In this document: piece by piece, positions 1 through 11,802 of the stretch
Layout: each line of letters starts with the position of its first letter
Numbering within the stretch: the first letter of the stretch is position 1
DNA from: Cryptomeria japonica
Taxonomy: Eukaryota > Streptophyta > Pinopsida > Cupressales > Cupressaceae
Length of the DNA stretch: 60,000 bases
Direction: 5' to 3'
Assembly: GCF_030272615.1 (NCBI RefSeq)
Contig: NC_081408.1
Coordinates: forward strand, 766,481,330 to 766,541,329
Notes under the pieces: model-generated
Told to the model about the DNA's origin: nothing
The model's database searches: none
What the model saw: only the letters and a program-made list of their open reading frames with translations
Made by a program: the position numbers and the translations under genes

Positions 1-649
1 AGAATAGAGGGAATCTTTAATAAAGATAACATCTTTAAAAAGAAGAGAACGAACATAAGAATACACACCTTCTCCAATATTTAGGAAAAGAGGATTCTTA
101 GTGAAGGATTTCACACTTTCACTAAGGAGAGATTTCTCATGAAAGATGTATTATTTCAAACCGAGAACAGGTCCTAAATAAAGAGCATACACATTTTTCG
201 CAAAAAATCACATCAAATGAAATATGCAACTCAACAAAGGAAAGGTGAATCATTAGAAGAATAGATAGAAGATAAAATATCACCCTTGCCCCCCAAGCAT
301 AGAGGCAAGGACATCAAAGAGGGATCATTTATAAATGAAACTTTCTTCTAAAAGAAGGAAAGAGATCATCATTAGGGACAAGCATGCCTACCATATAGAA
401 GCGTTCATTATAAAAGACACCACTCGATGAAGAAAAAAATTGATAAATGGTTATAGACTTCCAACACTAAGGAAGAGGTCCCAATTAAGGACATGTACTT
501 AAGATCCTCATTAGGGAAGCTTGTTCCAATAAGAGGTAGGAGATCCTCAACATGGATATACACCTCCACAATCAATAAGTGATCCTTATAAAAGACACTA
601 CTTCACGAAGGGGAAAATTTTAATCCTAAGAAGGATAGATGTTTGAAAT
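1..649 (-). mobile_element. Left remainder of element B interior (spacer before RT, decayed)
   Basis: This stretch lies outside the 5' LTR of element A. If A inserted into B, it should continue the DNA beginning at 21085. The junction supports this: the five bases before A are GAAAT and the five after its 3' LTR are AAAAT, a 4/5 target-site match. Both flanks also carry a similar segment, a run of C followed by ACAYAGAGRCAAG-like sequence, near 285-320 and 21095-21120. On the minus strand it reads as broken protein-like sequence with no motif I can name. By position it should be the spacer between the G-patch and reverse transcriptase of B. No intact ORF is present. Confidence 0.5.
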
Positions 650-1418
650 TGTAGACACCTAAAATTGTCCTATCTAATTAAATAAATATTTTTATTTATT
701 TGATTATTTTAAGTCTAATTCTTATATTAATTAAATAAATCTTTATTTATTTAATTAATTCATTTACCCTCTTCTAGCCTTAATTCTCATTTAAATAAAT
801 ACTTTTATTTATTTAAATTGTCATTTTCCTAAATTAAATAAATAATTTTATTTATTTAATTGATCCCACTTCTTCTATTAATTAAATAAATCTTTATTTA
901 TTTAATTAATTCATTAGCCTTTTCTACCCATGACACATGTCATTCATCTCTTAGTTCCTACACTACATACTCTCTCATTATTTTCTTTTTTTTTTTTACC
1001 TACACTCTAATCCTAGCCAACCATTTATCTTTTACACCTCTTAATCTTATCCCTACATTTCTTACAATGTCTTCTATATAAGAGGCTGCTTCTTTCTTTA
1101 TCAATCTCTTCTAGGATTCTAGCATTCGAACTTTCATATACGATCAAGCCTACTTGCAACCACATTTCCATTCTTTGTTGAGCTCTTGTGCACACATAAA
1201 TTCTGAGAGCAAATATATCAAGCAAGATCAATAGAGATAGGAAGAATGGAGATTCAAACCCTATAGGACATGTGATGGTATAATCTTTGTGATTTCATTG
1301 ATTTGCATCATCTTAGGTAATCTTCATATGTTATGGCTTTGTTGTTGTTAGGCTAGGGTTTTATGGTTGAATACATTTTAGTCTTTCAATATTGTTGTTT
1401 CCATTTTTACCATAAACA
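650..1418 (+). repeat. 5' LTR of element A
   Basis: A 769-bp direct repeat of 20312-21084, beginning TG and ending CA. The first 270 bp hold several imperfect palindromes of the type TTAAATAAAT...ATTTATTTAA, separated by short pyrimidine-rich linkers. By eye I count about 15 differences in the first 330 bases against the 3' copy, so the insertion is not recent. A TATA box lies at 1075-1082. Confidence 0.93.
1075..1082 (+). promoter_or_regulatory. TATA box of the element A 5' LTR
   Basis: TATATAAG inside CTTCTATATAAGAGG, about 340 bp before the LTR end. The same box is kept in the 3' LTR at 20736-20743. This placement is usual for the LTR promoter that starts the genomic RNA. Activity is not implied. 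Confidence 0.7.
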
Positions 1419-1421
1419 TTT

Positions 1422-1441
1422 TGGCACGCCCGATGGGACTC
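1422..1441 (+). other. Primer-binding site of element A
   Basis: TGGCACGCCCGATGGGACTC begins three bases after the LTR end (CCATAAACA). TGG at this point is the complement of a tRNA CCA end, as expected for minus-strand priming. The next bases resemble PBS sequences of plant Tat elements, but I cannot name the tRNA with certainty. Confidence 0.75.
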
Positions 1442-3669
1442 TTGTCTCTTTTGCATTTAACATCTTGGTTGCAGATTTTATGCTTTTGAAGTTGCAGATC
1501 TGACATTTCTGACAACATTTTGACATTTTCGCGTCTACATCTTCTGGAACCGCATTTTTGTTTTTTTGCCTTGTCTATGACCTCTCGAATCGCGTCTGCG
1601 TCCCCAATAGTATTTTATATTTTTTTCAAGTTGTAGAGTCACGCCTGTGTTCTTGAATCTTGTTTATGAAACTTTTAACCATGTCTGTGTTGCAGATTCG
1701 CATCTATGTTTTAGAACCGCGTCTGTGAGGTTTAAAGTCGTGTTTGTGTCATCGAACCATGTTGGTGTGGGATTTAATCGCGTTTGTGTTTGGTTCTTGC
1801 AGTTTTTGGTTTTTGTTTCAGTTTTTAGGGCCTCATTTCGTCATTTTGATTTTAGATCTGGTTTATTCAAGCTAATATCTTATGATCTAGCTAACAAATT
1901 GGTGTAGCTTGTCCTTGAAGCAACATGTCTTGTCAAAGGCCCCTATTTCACAAAGTCTTTGGATCTAAAATTTACCTAACTTGTGTACTTGTAGGAGGGG
2001 TATTATTGCAAAACTACTAACAAATCTTTGTTACAAAATTTTGGCAAGGGTTTTCTTTTGATTTTCATTGCTTGCTTTGTTTCCATAAATTAGAAAACAC
2101 TTCAATTGGTACACTAAAATTGAACCAGTGTCTTTTGTGTCTTGGGCAATAGGTTCTTTGTGTTTAATCTTTAGAGGGCCTAACTCTTCGTGTGGTCATT
2201 AGGACTACTAGTGAGGAGGGAATGACCCAAGTGGTAGCGAGGAAAACCCACCTCTTCCGAACCACTATAAATAACTATATCCATGGTGAAAGCCATGGGT
2301 AATGTGTGCTGATTAGTTCATTCTGACACTATATCTCCTCATAAACCCGTTTGATCAAATTTATTTGATCAATAGTAGGACGTAACCCCTACCAGGTGGG
2401 AGCCTTCTATATTTATAGAGCTGAAAGTGCCACATGTATGGCCACACGAGCGAATGCCCTTACTAGCACCTTTTTGTTTTAGAAATCCAAAATCCTTCTA
2501 GTTGAAGGGGCAGGAGGTTGGACCTCTAGAGCGGCCCACACACATACGGTTCTTAGTAGAGATACAAAGTTTTCCATGAGAAGTTTTCGTGGGGACTGGT
2601 GCTTGGCTTCCCTAGAGAAGTGAGTGCCGAGGGTGGAGCCAGTGGGGTCAAGCACCTAAGTGTCCTCTTTGAATAGCGTAGCCTCGAGGGAAACCCCATG
2701 TGGGATCAACAAGTATTGTCTTGGCCAACCATAAGAATTGTGCTTGTCTTCTTTTAAACATTCAAACATTAAAGATCAAACATCAAAATATTGTGTCTTT
2801 TGTGTCTTCAAGTGTATGCAAAACATTTTTACATCAAACAACACACTTTTCTTTGAGTCATTTTTGAGTCTAAACACCTGCAAACATTGAATACTCATCA
2901 ACATTGTGTCCTCTTGTCACGAAAAATGGTCACAAATTCAGATTTGGTCACAAAAAACAACTTTACAAATTGGAAAAATTACACTCAGATTCTGGAAATG
3001 CGTCCGTGTCTGACAGAAACACGTTTGTGTCCTGTAACTGTGTCTATATAGGACAGAAACGCATATGTGTTATCATAAGCAAAACCACATTCACAAAATC
3101 TCAGAAACGCATCTGTGCAGTGTCTAATCACGTCTGTGTTGGGTAACCGCGTCTGTGAAGTATACAGGCATGTCTGTGTTCAGTATTGGAAAAAAATTGC
3201 AGTCCAACAAACAAGAGCAATTAGTCTCAGATTTCTTGAGCTTCCTAAGTTATTTCTCTAAGTTTTCATCTAGCATTCAACCTATCTTTGGGTCTCACAA
3301 AGTTCATCATTGCTTTACACCTTGCATTACATTCACATTTGTCTAAACTTGAGTCAAAAGATCACTTGCTTGTCCTCATCTTGCTTTGTCAACACAATAC
3401 ATACAACAACATTTTGCTAAGTGGTCCCTCATCAAGGTCTATCACCTTTGGGTCTCATTTGGTCTTACTTAGAGTCAAGGTCAACTTACCTCATGAAGAG
3501 ATCTATCATCTCTTTGGAAGCCACACCTACTCTACTACATACATACTTGGTCTTCCACTTTGGACATTGCAAGTACACCTCAAATTCATTTACATTCCAT
3601 CCAACTCTTGGTTTTCCATACTCTTTCCATTTTTATCTAGTCTCACACATCTTGGTTAAGACCTAGTTC
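1442..3669 (+). other. Untranslated leader of element A
   Basis: About 2.2 kb lie between the PBS and the first gag ATG, with no convincing coding sequence. Two stretches (about 1525-1800 and 2995-3180) are built from a degenerate short motif close to CGCGTCTGTGTT, repeated every 20-40 bp. Between them (2200-2760) the leader is less repetitive. It holds a palindrome at 2351-2372 (two 10-bp arms TTGATCAAAT / ATTTGATCAA, 2-base loop) and CCATGG...CCATGG near 2281. Short ORFs here are chance readings of the repeats. Confidence 0.6.
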
Positions 3670-5620
3670 ATGGTTGAAACCCATTCCCAAAAATCTAGGA
3701 GAGAAGCTAAAGAGGCTCAAGAGTCCACAAACATGAGTGGCTATGAGTACGACAATAATATCTTTTTCAATTCTGATCATACCACATTACCTAACATGGA
3801 CATTTATAGAAATTGAAAATGTTGAGAACATGGATAATACAAACAACAATGATATACACAATGACAATGTGGACAACATTTCAGTACATTCAACAAAAGT
3901 GGAAGACTCTATTATGGATCCCCATTTTAATAGATTGGTTGAGGAATCATGAGAAGAGATAGACAATATTTTCTACAAGTGATGGCACAAAGTGGATCTA
4001 AGATACCTCATGATTTTGACATGTCTCAAATAGTGGAAAATCAACCTATGCAAGAAACTCAACTCAACGTGGATCAAATGAGAACTAATAGTGGAGGTAC
4101 TAGAGGACTATGTTTCATCCCTGAGTCACCATCATCCTTGTTTCAAAAACCTGAGGTGCCAAATATACATGGTCAAGCTTATGATACTCATGAAAGAGCA
4201 TCTCATGAACAACTCCGTCTACGTAGACCATTATGGAAGTCCTATGCAGATAAATACACTCAATTGCATACCAATGCTAAGGACCAACCTCCAAAACAAT
4301 TGGATATCTAGAGGCATGCTCAAAATTTGGACACAAGAAAACCCCGTGTCAAATTTGGGGGCACTACACAAGAACAAACTCATGACATGCTTGTAGAATA
4401 TGATATGCATGGACAAAGAAGATATTCCATTCCTCATTATGACTCTATACCAAGTGGTCCCTATACACAATATAATTATAGACCTCCTCCATATGAACAT
4501 GTTTATGATCAATACCATCCATATATGTAGTATCCTATTCCTCCATCCGGTGGCTCAGGTATGGGATATGGTCCAAGAAGTCGGTCTCCACCTAAGAACA
4601 ATTTGGAACAACAAATAAAGGACTTACGCAAGAAAATGGAGGACATAAATACACCAAAGCCAACTTACACAATGAGAGACATATGTCCCTATCCCTTTGA
4701 CAAAAGCATTCCAATGCCTCCCTTTCCTACACATTTCTTAATATCAAAGTTTGATAAATACAGAGGAAAAGGAGACCCTAAGGCACATATAAGACAATTT
4801 TTCACAGCTTGCATTGAGGTAGCAGTGGAAGAAATATACTTGATGAGATTGTTCCCACAAAGCTTAGGTGATCAAGCTATGGAATGGTTCTCTTAACTTC
4901 CACCTGGAATTAAGTCATGGGGTGATCTAGCAGAAGCTTTTATCCAAAATTTCTCATATAACAAAGAGACATATATATCAATCATCACTTTGTGAAACAC
5001 CAAGAAAAAGGATGGGGAGTCATTTTCATCATTCTTACAAAGATGGAGGAATTTAGCTAGCAAATGCTTTTGTGAAATTCCACAAAAATAAATGGTAGAG
5101 ATGTTCACACAGAATGTCAACAGAGAAATTGGATATGACTTGAGAAAAGCTTGTTTGTCCACCTTCAAGGACGTCATTGAAAAAGGATTAGAAACAAAGA
5201 AGGTCTTAATTGAGCAAGGAATAATTAAGATATTCAAAGAAAACAAAGAGGAATTTAAAGGAAAAGACAAGCCACGATTTTGGAACAAGAACAAGAACAC
5301 AGTAAATGATGGTGTTGTCGATGCTAACACAGTGAGACCCAAAATTATTCTTTCTAGATCAAGTTCTACAAACAACCAAGTGAATACTCAAACAACTTCA
5401 AAACCATGAAGGAAATACACCCCATTGGGAGAACCACTTGAATCAGCTTTCAAGAAGCTAGTGGCAAACAAGATAATAACAATTCTAGACAATCCTCCAT
5501 ATGAGCCAAAGATCAAACCCAAATTGGTGGAATGACGATGAGTATTGTGAATATCACAAGAGCAAGGGACATAAATAGGAAATTGCCATTGGTTGAAGAA
5601 CATTATACAGGATCTTATTG
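3670..5620 (+). pseudogene. Element A gag (capsid / nucleocapsid), broken
   Basis: Translation most likely began at ATG 3670 (MVETHSQKSRREAK), in the frame later used by pol. The frame slips to +2 near 3800 and returns at 3949. The capsid-like retrotransposon gag domain is about 4680-5240, with FDKYRGKGDPKAHIRQF, then a tryptophan motif (QAMEWFS), LPPGIKSWGDL and SFLQRWRNLA. It is cut by TAA at 4894, TGA near 4993 and TAA at 5089. Near 5533-5600 a zinc-knuckle-like segment (YCEYHKSKGH...NCHWLKNII) survives, broken by a stop and frame slips. In the family, gag packages RNA into cytoplasmic particles. This copy cannot give a full protein. Confidence 0.8.
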
Positions 5621-5849
5621 ATAGAGGTCACATTGAGATCGAAGGACATACATCCAATCAAGAACATGAGATGTTTAAGGAACCATTACCTAAACATGAC
5701 AAGGGAAAAGCCAAAGCCATAGATGAGCAAGCAAACTATACAAAAGCGTCCTATAACTATGATTCAACTGTTAATCACATTTCGATGGACAATTATGTCT
5801 CTACCACTATCATAAAGGACAAAACACCTGAAAATTCTACCTAAATACC

Positions 5850-6741
5850 CAAAGTTGTCCTAAAAGGCATTGGACCTTCTTTTGAATCTACCTCTAAATG
5901 TAATGTCACAACTCGTTGAGGTAAGGTCACTTTTCAAGGTGCTCCAGCTAAAACCACCCCTCGCTCAATAACCAAACCTGAGTACGCTCTGGTAGAGCAG
6001 TTAGGGAGGAAGCTCGCGCTTATCTCTATCCTTGAGCTTTTACGCATATCCCCCGCACATAAAGCCATCCTTGATAAAACGTTGAGAGAAACTTCTGTCC
6101 CCACTGATTTGACCATGGACCAGTTTCAAGTCATGGTGGGATACCTTTCCGTTCCACATTCTTTCACATTCACTGAAGCTGATGACGCCTCCATAAGCCA
6201 ACCAAATAATGTACCTTTACACATTAAAGCCTTCCTGCACAAACATCGAATAAAACGAGTCTTGATAGATGGAGGAGCTAGTATCAATATATGTACTTTG
6301 AAAAAATTAATACAATTGGGATATTCAGATAAAGTTGTGAATGATACAAACAAAATTACCATCAAGGCATATGCTGATGAAGGGCGTTCATCCAAAGGCA
6401 CAGTCACCTTACCTCTCAGAGTAGGGCTAGTTACAAAGGATGTGGTTTTTCAAGTCCTAGACCTCGATCTCACATACAACATATTGTTAGGACGTCCATG
6501 GATTCATGAGATGAGAGCAATCCCATCTACCTACCATCAATGCATTAAGTTTCCTCATAATGGAGTTGAAGTAACAGTTAATGGTGATCCTAATCCATTT
6601 ATATACTGCAATAATTTGAGGCCAAAAGCCGAGACAATAATTCCAATTAATAGAGAAGCTATCCCATCTTCTATATATATTGATCCTGAATTATTAAAAC
6701 CTTCAACATCAAAGCAAGGTGAGCTTAAAGGGAAATATTAG
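5850..6741 (+). pseudogene. Element A aspartic protease region
   Basis: The stretch 6082-6741 is open for 219 codons in the gag-pol frame. The retropepsin-type active site is LIDGGASINIC, with the catalytic Asp codon at 6268-6270. The flap-distal motif ILLGRPWIHEM follows near 6481-6510, the usual pattern of plant Ty3/gypsy proteases. In the family this enzyme cuts the gag-pol polyprotein. A linker upstream (5850-6080) is in frame but has a stop after TTR near 5918. The protease domain itself is the longest undamaged part of the element, but it has no intact start or neighbours and must be considered dead. Confidence 0.85.
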
Positions 6742-8085
6742 GACAAAGGCATGGGTGAATACACTCTAAATCAAACCATGTGCTTGCGAAAAGTTATGAG
6801 TTCACCTAAAGAATATGGATGACCACATCCTTCTAAACGGGTATCTATCATTACGCTAAAATGGGATCCTACTATATTCCAAAAGTGAGGTGAAATAGAA
6901 GAAAAAGATTTATACAGAATCCTTTACAAAGACCCTGAAGATGGTACACAAGATCACATCAAGATACCATGTGAAAAATATGGTAGAGGATTCAAGATCC
7001 TACAAAAGTTTGGGTACAATGGTAAAATTCCTCTTGGCTTAAGAAAATAAGGCATCACTCAACCTTTGCAACCATAATTGACATTTAAAAATTAGCGCTC
7101 AAAAGGGCTTGGTTTCATATCTTCCAGGGTAAACACTCGCAAATCAAAAGAAGCATTGCAAATTATGATTTCTAGTAATAAAAAAGAGAACCACTATTCC
7201 ACCAACTCTAATGAATGGGAACGGGGTTTGGACAAATCTTCCAGTTATTATGAACTAACCAAGACATTCTGAGAACCGGTTGAACCCATAAAAGAAGAGG
7301 AATTTCATAGAAAATTTAGAGTTGGTCAAGAAACAACCCCTGAGGATCCCACACGGTCTTTGTTTTTAGGTTCTAGGTCGAAATCATGAAGAATGAGGAC
7401 ACCCATTCTAGAATGCGCTTTTAGTGATGACAATTTGGATTCGTTCACGATCGAGACAGATGAGGAGAGTGCCAGCAATGACGTCGATAATTACCTTGAC
7501 ATACCTGAATATAACTGTATCTATACCCTTACTCCCGCTGAATTTGAAAACATTGAAGGCCTTCCCCTTGTTCACCACCAACTTATTGACTGGGACCATG
7601 AAGGACCTTTACAATTTGACACATTTCAAAATGATGAGGCCTTCATCGACTATTTAGGCAAACAAGATGATCTTCCGCTTGGGGACCATAAGGCAGGATA
7701 AACTATAGAACTCAACAACGTGGCATATTTTGGTGAGGGTGTTGGGCCTTCTAGTCGCAAAAATGTAAAAATAAAAACAAATCATGGGTTTTACAGTGAA
7801 ACCCACATTGTGGCACTGTCTAACCCCAAGAAAGTAAAAAGAAAGGACATATCTAATGGTGAAAACCTCTCTGAGGTGCTTGAAGATGGAAGGCTCGACA
7901 TTCTCCCAACATCATATAAAGAAAAATAATCCATGTTAGTAGAGGAGACCATCAAGACAAACATCGGTACATAAGAGATTCCACATAACATATTCTTGAC
8001 ACAATCTCTGACAAAGAGAGAAAGACCAAAGTTCATAAGTTTCTTCACAAAGTGACAAATCAATTTTGCATGGTCATATGCCAAT
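6742..8085 (+). pseudogene. Element A spacer with G-patch domain (protease to RT)
   Basis: After a stop at 6739-6741 the same frame continues through a linker of roughly 450 codons. At about 6979-7130 it reads a G-patch: YGRGFKILQKFGYNGK, a degenerate LGLRK, then GITQP and, after further stops, KGLGF. A G-patch is a glycine-rich, nucleic-acid-associated motif. Domain order protease, G-patch, RT is also seen in element B. The second half (7393-7701) is acidic, with a TETDEESASNDVDN stretch and then IPEYNCIYTLTPAEFENI. I cannot assign a function to it. Several stops and one or more indels break the linker. Confidence 0.65.
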
Positions 8086-8967
8086 ATGCCTAGACTGGAT
8101 CCGGATTTAGTAATGCATCATTTGACGGTTAAACCAGGATCAAAGCCAGTGAAACATAAATTAAGAAAGATGCATCCACAAGTGGCATTATTAGTAAAGG
8201 CGGAGCTTGAAAAATTGTTGGATGTCGGATTCATATGCCCAATTGATTATCTTGAATGGATCTCCAACTTAGTACCAATCAATAAGCCAGATCGCAACAT
8301 CAGAATATGTACAGATTTAAGAGACATCAACAAAACTTGTCCTAAGGATGACTTTCCATTGCCAAACATCGACCTGATCGTAGATCTCACAACAGGTCAT
8401 GCAATGTTATCTTTGATGGATGGATTCTCTGGCTACAATAAAATAAAAATCGCATTCGAGGATCAACACAAAACATCATTTACTTGTCCCTGGGGAACTT
8501 TCTGCTGAAATGTCATGCCCTTCAGGCTAAAGAATGCAGATGCTACATACCAATGATCCATGACCACTATCTTTTATGATCTTATGCACATAATTGTAGA
8601 AGATTATGTTGATGACATCTTGGGAAAATAATTAGATAGAGACACACATTTAGACATCCTTTCAGTCATTTTTTATCAGTTGGAAAAATACAAGGCGAGA
8701 CTAAATCCCAAGAAATGTGTCTTTGGAGTAACCTCTGGAAATCTCCTTGGATACATTGTTTCAAAAAAAGGAATTGAAGTCGAGCCAACAAAAGTCAAAG
8801 TGATCCTAGAAATGCCACCACCAAGAAATATCAGTCAACTTCGATCTTTACAAGGAAGACTCCAGTCCATACGAAGATTCATAGCACAACTTGCGGATAA
8901 ATGTCATCCTTTTCAGCACTCGTTGCACAAAAACATCAAATTCAAATGGGATGATAACTATCAATAG
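8086..8967 (+). pseudogene. Element A reverse transcriptase, broken
   Basis: One frame holds the RT blocks in order: PGSKPVKHKLRKMHPQ, GFICPIDYLEWISNLVPI, DLRDINKTCPKDDFPLP, LSLMDGFSGYNKI, then PFRLKNADATYQ, the active site YVDD (8605-8616) with both aspartates kept, and KCVFGVTSGNLLGYIVS. Stops are at 8506 (TGA), 8554 (TGA, where related RTs have Arg after YQ), 8629 (TAA) and 8968 (TAG). No frameshift is seen. RT copies the element RNA into DNA; this copy is inactive because of the stops. Confidence 0.92.
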
Positions 8968-9420
8968 GCTTTTCAGATACTCAAAGGTTATCTTCTGAAT
9001 CCACCAGTCTTGATTCCACTGATCCCAGAACAACCCCTGTTACTCTGCATATCAGCTACACCAACAACACTGGGGGCACTCTTGGCGCAACAAGATGCTG
9101 AACGCAAAGAAAAGGCAGTATATTACAACAGTCGTATTTTGGTCGGTTATGAGATAAACTACACATCAATTGAGCATGCGTGTCTCGTTGTGGTTCTTAC
9201 TTCGCAAAAATTATGGCATTACATGCTAACTCATAAAACTACGCTGGTCGCAAGGATTGATCCATTGAAGTATCTTCTCAATAAGGAAATGCTTACGGGC
9301 AGACTAGCCAAATGGGTTATGATCTTGAGTGAATTTGACATTGAATATGTGGACATAAAAGCAATAAAGGGACAAGCTATCACATATCAGTTAGAAGATG
9401 CACCCATGATAGATGATGCT
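8968..9420 (+). pseudogene. Element A first RNase H domain (RT-linked), catalytically degenerate
   Basis: The frame continues from RT. It shows LLCISATPTTLGALLAQ, then KAVYYNSRILVGYEINYTS, IEHACLVVVLTSQKLWHYML and LAKWVMILSEFDIEYV, the usual blocks of the RNase H-like connection after plant Ty3/gypsy RT. The position where active Ty3 RNase H has an aspartate (often DAS) reads ISA here. This fits the known loss of activity of this domain in elements that gained a second RNase H. One stop (8968) separates it from RT. Confidence 0.8.
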
Positions 9421-9459
9421 CCTCTAATTTCAGAATTTCTAGATGAATCCATCCTGGCG

Positions 9460-9966
9460 GTATCACACACGAAGCCTTGGCAACTATACTTTGACGGCTC
9501 ATACACGCAACATGGTGTAGGAGCTCGCATACTCTTTATCACACCTGAAGGGGATTCCATTCCCAAATCATACAGATTATCATTTCCTTGCACTAATAAC
9601 ATAGCAGAATATGAGGCATTAACAACTGGATTACACATTGCAGTTCAGTGGAAGATCTAGGAACTTCATGTTTTCGGGGACTCTCAACTTGTAATTCATC
9701 AAGAAACCAATGACTACCAAACAAAGGATGAAAAATTAATGCCTTACAATAAAATGGTAGATGACTTCAAGCAATATTTCATAAAGATAACCTTTGAGTA
9801 GATACCAAGAGAGCAGAATCGAGCCGCAAATGCCATGGCTACTATTGCCTCACTGATTGATCTACAACAGAATGAAGCCCACTGTGAGTTCTTGGTGGAT
9901 AACCTTTTGGTTCTCTCGTATGAGATTACTCCTACTGAGATGATATGTGTCATTGGTCCTAATTCC
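9460..9966 (+). pseudogene. Element A second, archaeal-type RNase H (aRNH)
   Basis: The motifs are LYFDGSYTQHGVGARILF (first catalytic Asp at 9493-9495), NNIAEYEALTTGL (Glu) and, after a TAG at 9658, LHVFGDSQLVIHQ (Asp). The last motif reads REQNRAANAMATIA. The related element C has RAADAMATIA, so the fourth acidic residue is Asn in A. Further stops are at 9799 (TAG) and 9967 (TAG). An extra aRNH after the native RNase H is the hallmark of Tat-lineage plant elements. It removes RNA from the hybrid during replication. Confidence 0.85.
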
Positions 9967-11111
9967 TAGTTAAATGGTTATATTTTCACATTCCTTCGTA
10001 ACAACACCCTTCCTTCTAACTTATCCAACAACCAACGCCACACTTTCATTCACCAATCTTCCCAATATGTCATTTTAGTCGATATCCTATACCGTCGAGC
10101 TCTAGATGACACTCTTCTTAGATGTTTATAAACAGACAAAGCTCAAATTATGTTACGCAAAGTTCATGAAGGTATATGTGGTCCACATGCTACCAGTCCT
10201 ACCTTAGCCAAGAAACTCATCAGGACTGGATATTACTGGCCCAATATGGAAAAAGATTCATATTAGTTTGTCAATAAATGTAAGCAATGTCAAATTCATG
10301 GAGACCTTATTTATGCCCCAACACAAGAACTTCAACTGATTGCGACTCCTTGGCTCTTTTGTCATTGGGGACTCGATCTCATAGGCAAGATTCACCCTCT
10401 TTCCAACGGCCACAAATTTATTATTACTACCACAGAGTATTTCAAAAAAAGGATTGAAGTCATGCCTCTTACACAAGTAACTAGAAAACAAATTGCTATA
10501 TTCATTCTTAACTATATCATTTGCCAGTACAGTATTCCTCTTTCCATCATCACCGATAACGGACGTCCCTTAAAAAACTAGGATGTTCGTGAACTTTGTG
10601 ATCGCTTCCATATTACCCATCATTTCTCCACTCCTTATTACCCCCAAGGTAATGGTCAAGTTGAGGTGTCTAATAAAACCATTCTCAAAATCCTCAAAAA
10701 GACAGTCGATGACGCTGGCCGAAATTGGCATATCCAACTTGATCCCGCACTTTGGGCTTATCGCACAAGTGTTTGCACACCTACATGAGCCACACCTTAC
10801 TCACTTGTGTATGGTGCCGAAGCTATCTTGCCTATTGAGGTCAAGTTACCATCTTTATGAGTCTCTTTGCACAACATTATCATTGATGAAGACTATAGGG
10901 TCTCTCGCTTACAAGAACTAGAACTATTGGATGAACGAAGACAAACTGTTTTTAATCATCTCAATGCTTATCAACAACAAATGATTCACGATTGCAATCA
11001 CAAGGTAAAGCCTCGCACATTTGAGGTAGGTGACTTAGTTCTCAAATAAAATCCTAAAAATAAAAAAAACAGAGAGAAGAAGGGCAAGTTCGAACCAAAT
11101 TGGCTTGGTCC
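9967..11111 (+). pseudogene. Element A integrase, broken by stops and by insertion E
   Basis: Same frame as RT. The zinc-binding region contains HEGICGPH and CKQCQIHGD. The catalytic triad is complete: Asp in WGLDLIGK (10375), Asp in ITDNG (10555) and Glu in QVEVSNKT (10663), giving the D-D-35-E spacing. The C-terminal part has ALWAYRTS, YSLVYGAEAILPIEV and PRTFEVGDLVLK. Stops are at 10129, 10264, 10579, 10786, 10858 and 11047. At 11111 the codon series for Leu-Gly-Pro is cut by element E; the rest of the domain is at 15031-15142. It is closely similar to the integrase of element C at 58576-60000. Confidence 0.93.
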
Positions 11112-11793
11112 TGTTGGTAAACAGATTTGTCACTGTGGTCGTTTACCTGAAACTGACCCTGTTTGCTCGATAAGCATTGACAAATGTTCCAACAATTGGA
11201 GAGATCATTCTGTGAAACACGATCTTCCTCTGCATTTGAGAGGGGCATCTCCCTCGTATGATAGGGGTTTTTAGGATTTTTGTGTACTTTTAACCCGAAA
11301 GTACATAAAGGAGAAAACATAAAACTAAAAAGAAATAAAGATAGAAACCCCAACAACAGACATACGACCATCAACTGAGATTTCTCAATATTATAAAAAA
11401 ATTACAAGGGGAGTCTATAAGGTTATATGCTTATTCATGAGATGACGATAAAGAAGAATGTCGAATCTCAACATACAGAGAGATAAGATACTTCAACACA
11501 TTCAAACTGAGATACCAAAGGTTGCTTGTGTGTCATCACATCAATTGTACAAATTACACATGCATATAAAGACTACCAATTTAACATACGAGAAATCAGC
11601 AATGATAACACATGAATACATTTAGAACACACGAACTAAGATGTATTCTTTAGTATCCTTTTGGAAATATACAAGTCCAAAATCCTTTCTATACATAGTG
11701 CAAATCAAAATCTCATTACAAGTTTCTCCTAGAATTCCAGCAGAGTTTTCCCCTCTGTCAAAAGTCTCCCCCTTTACAATGCTACAAGTCCCA

Positions 11794-11802
11794 TATTTAT
11801 AG
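11794..11802 (-). promoter_or_regulatory. TATA box on the minus strand of element E
   Basis: CTATAAATA in GGGTCTATAAATATGGGAC on the minus strand. This would be the LTR promoter of E if E is a minus-oriented LTR. It leaves about 690 bp of transcribed LTR. Confidence 0.45.
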
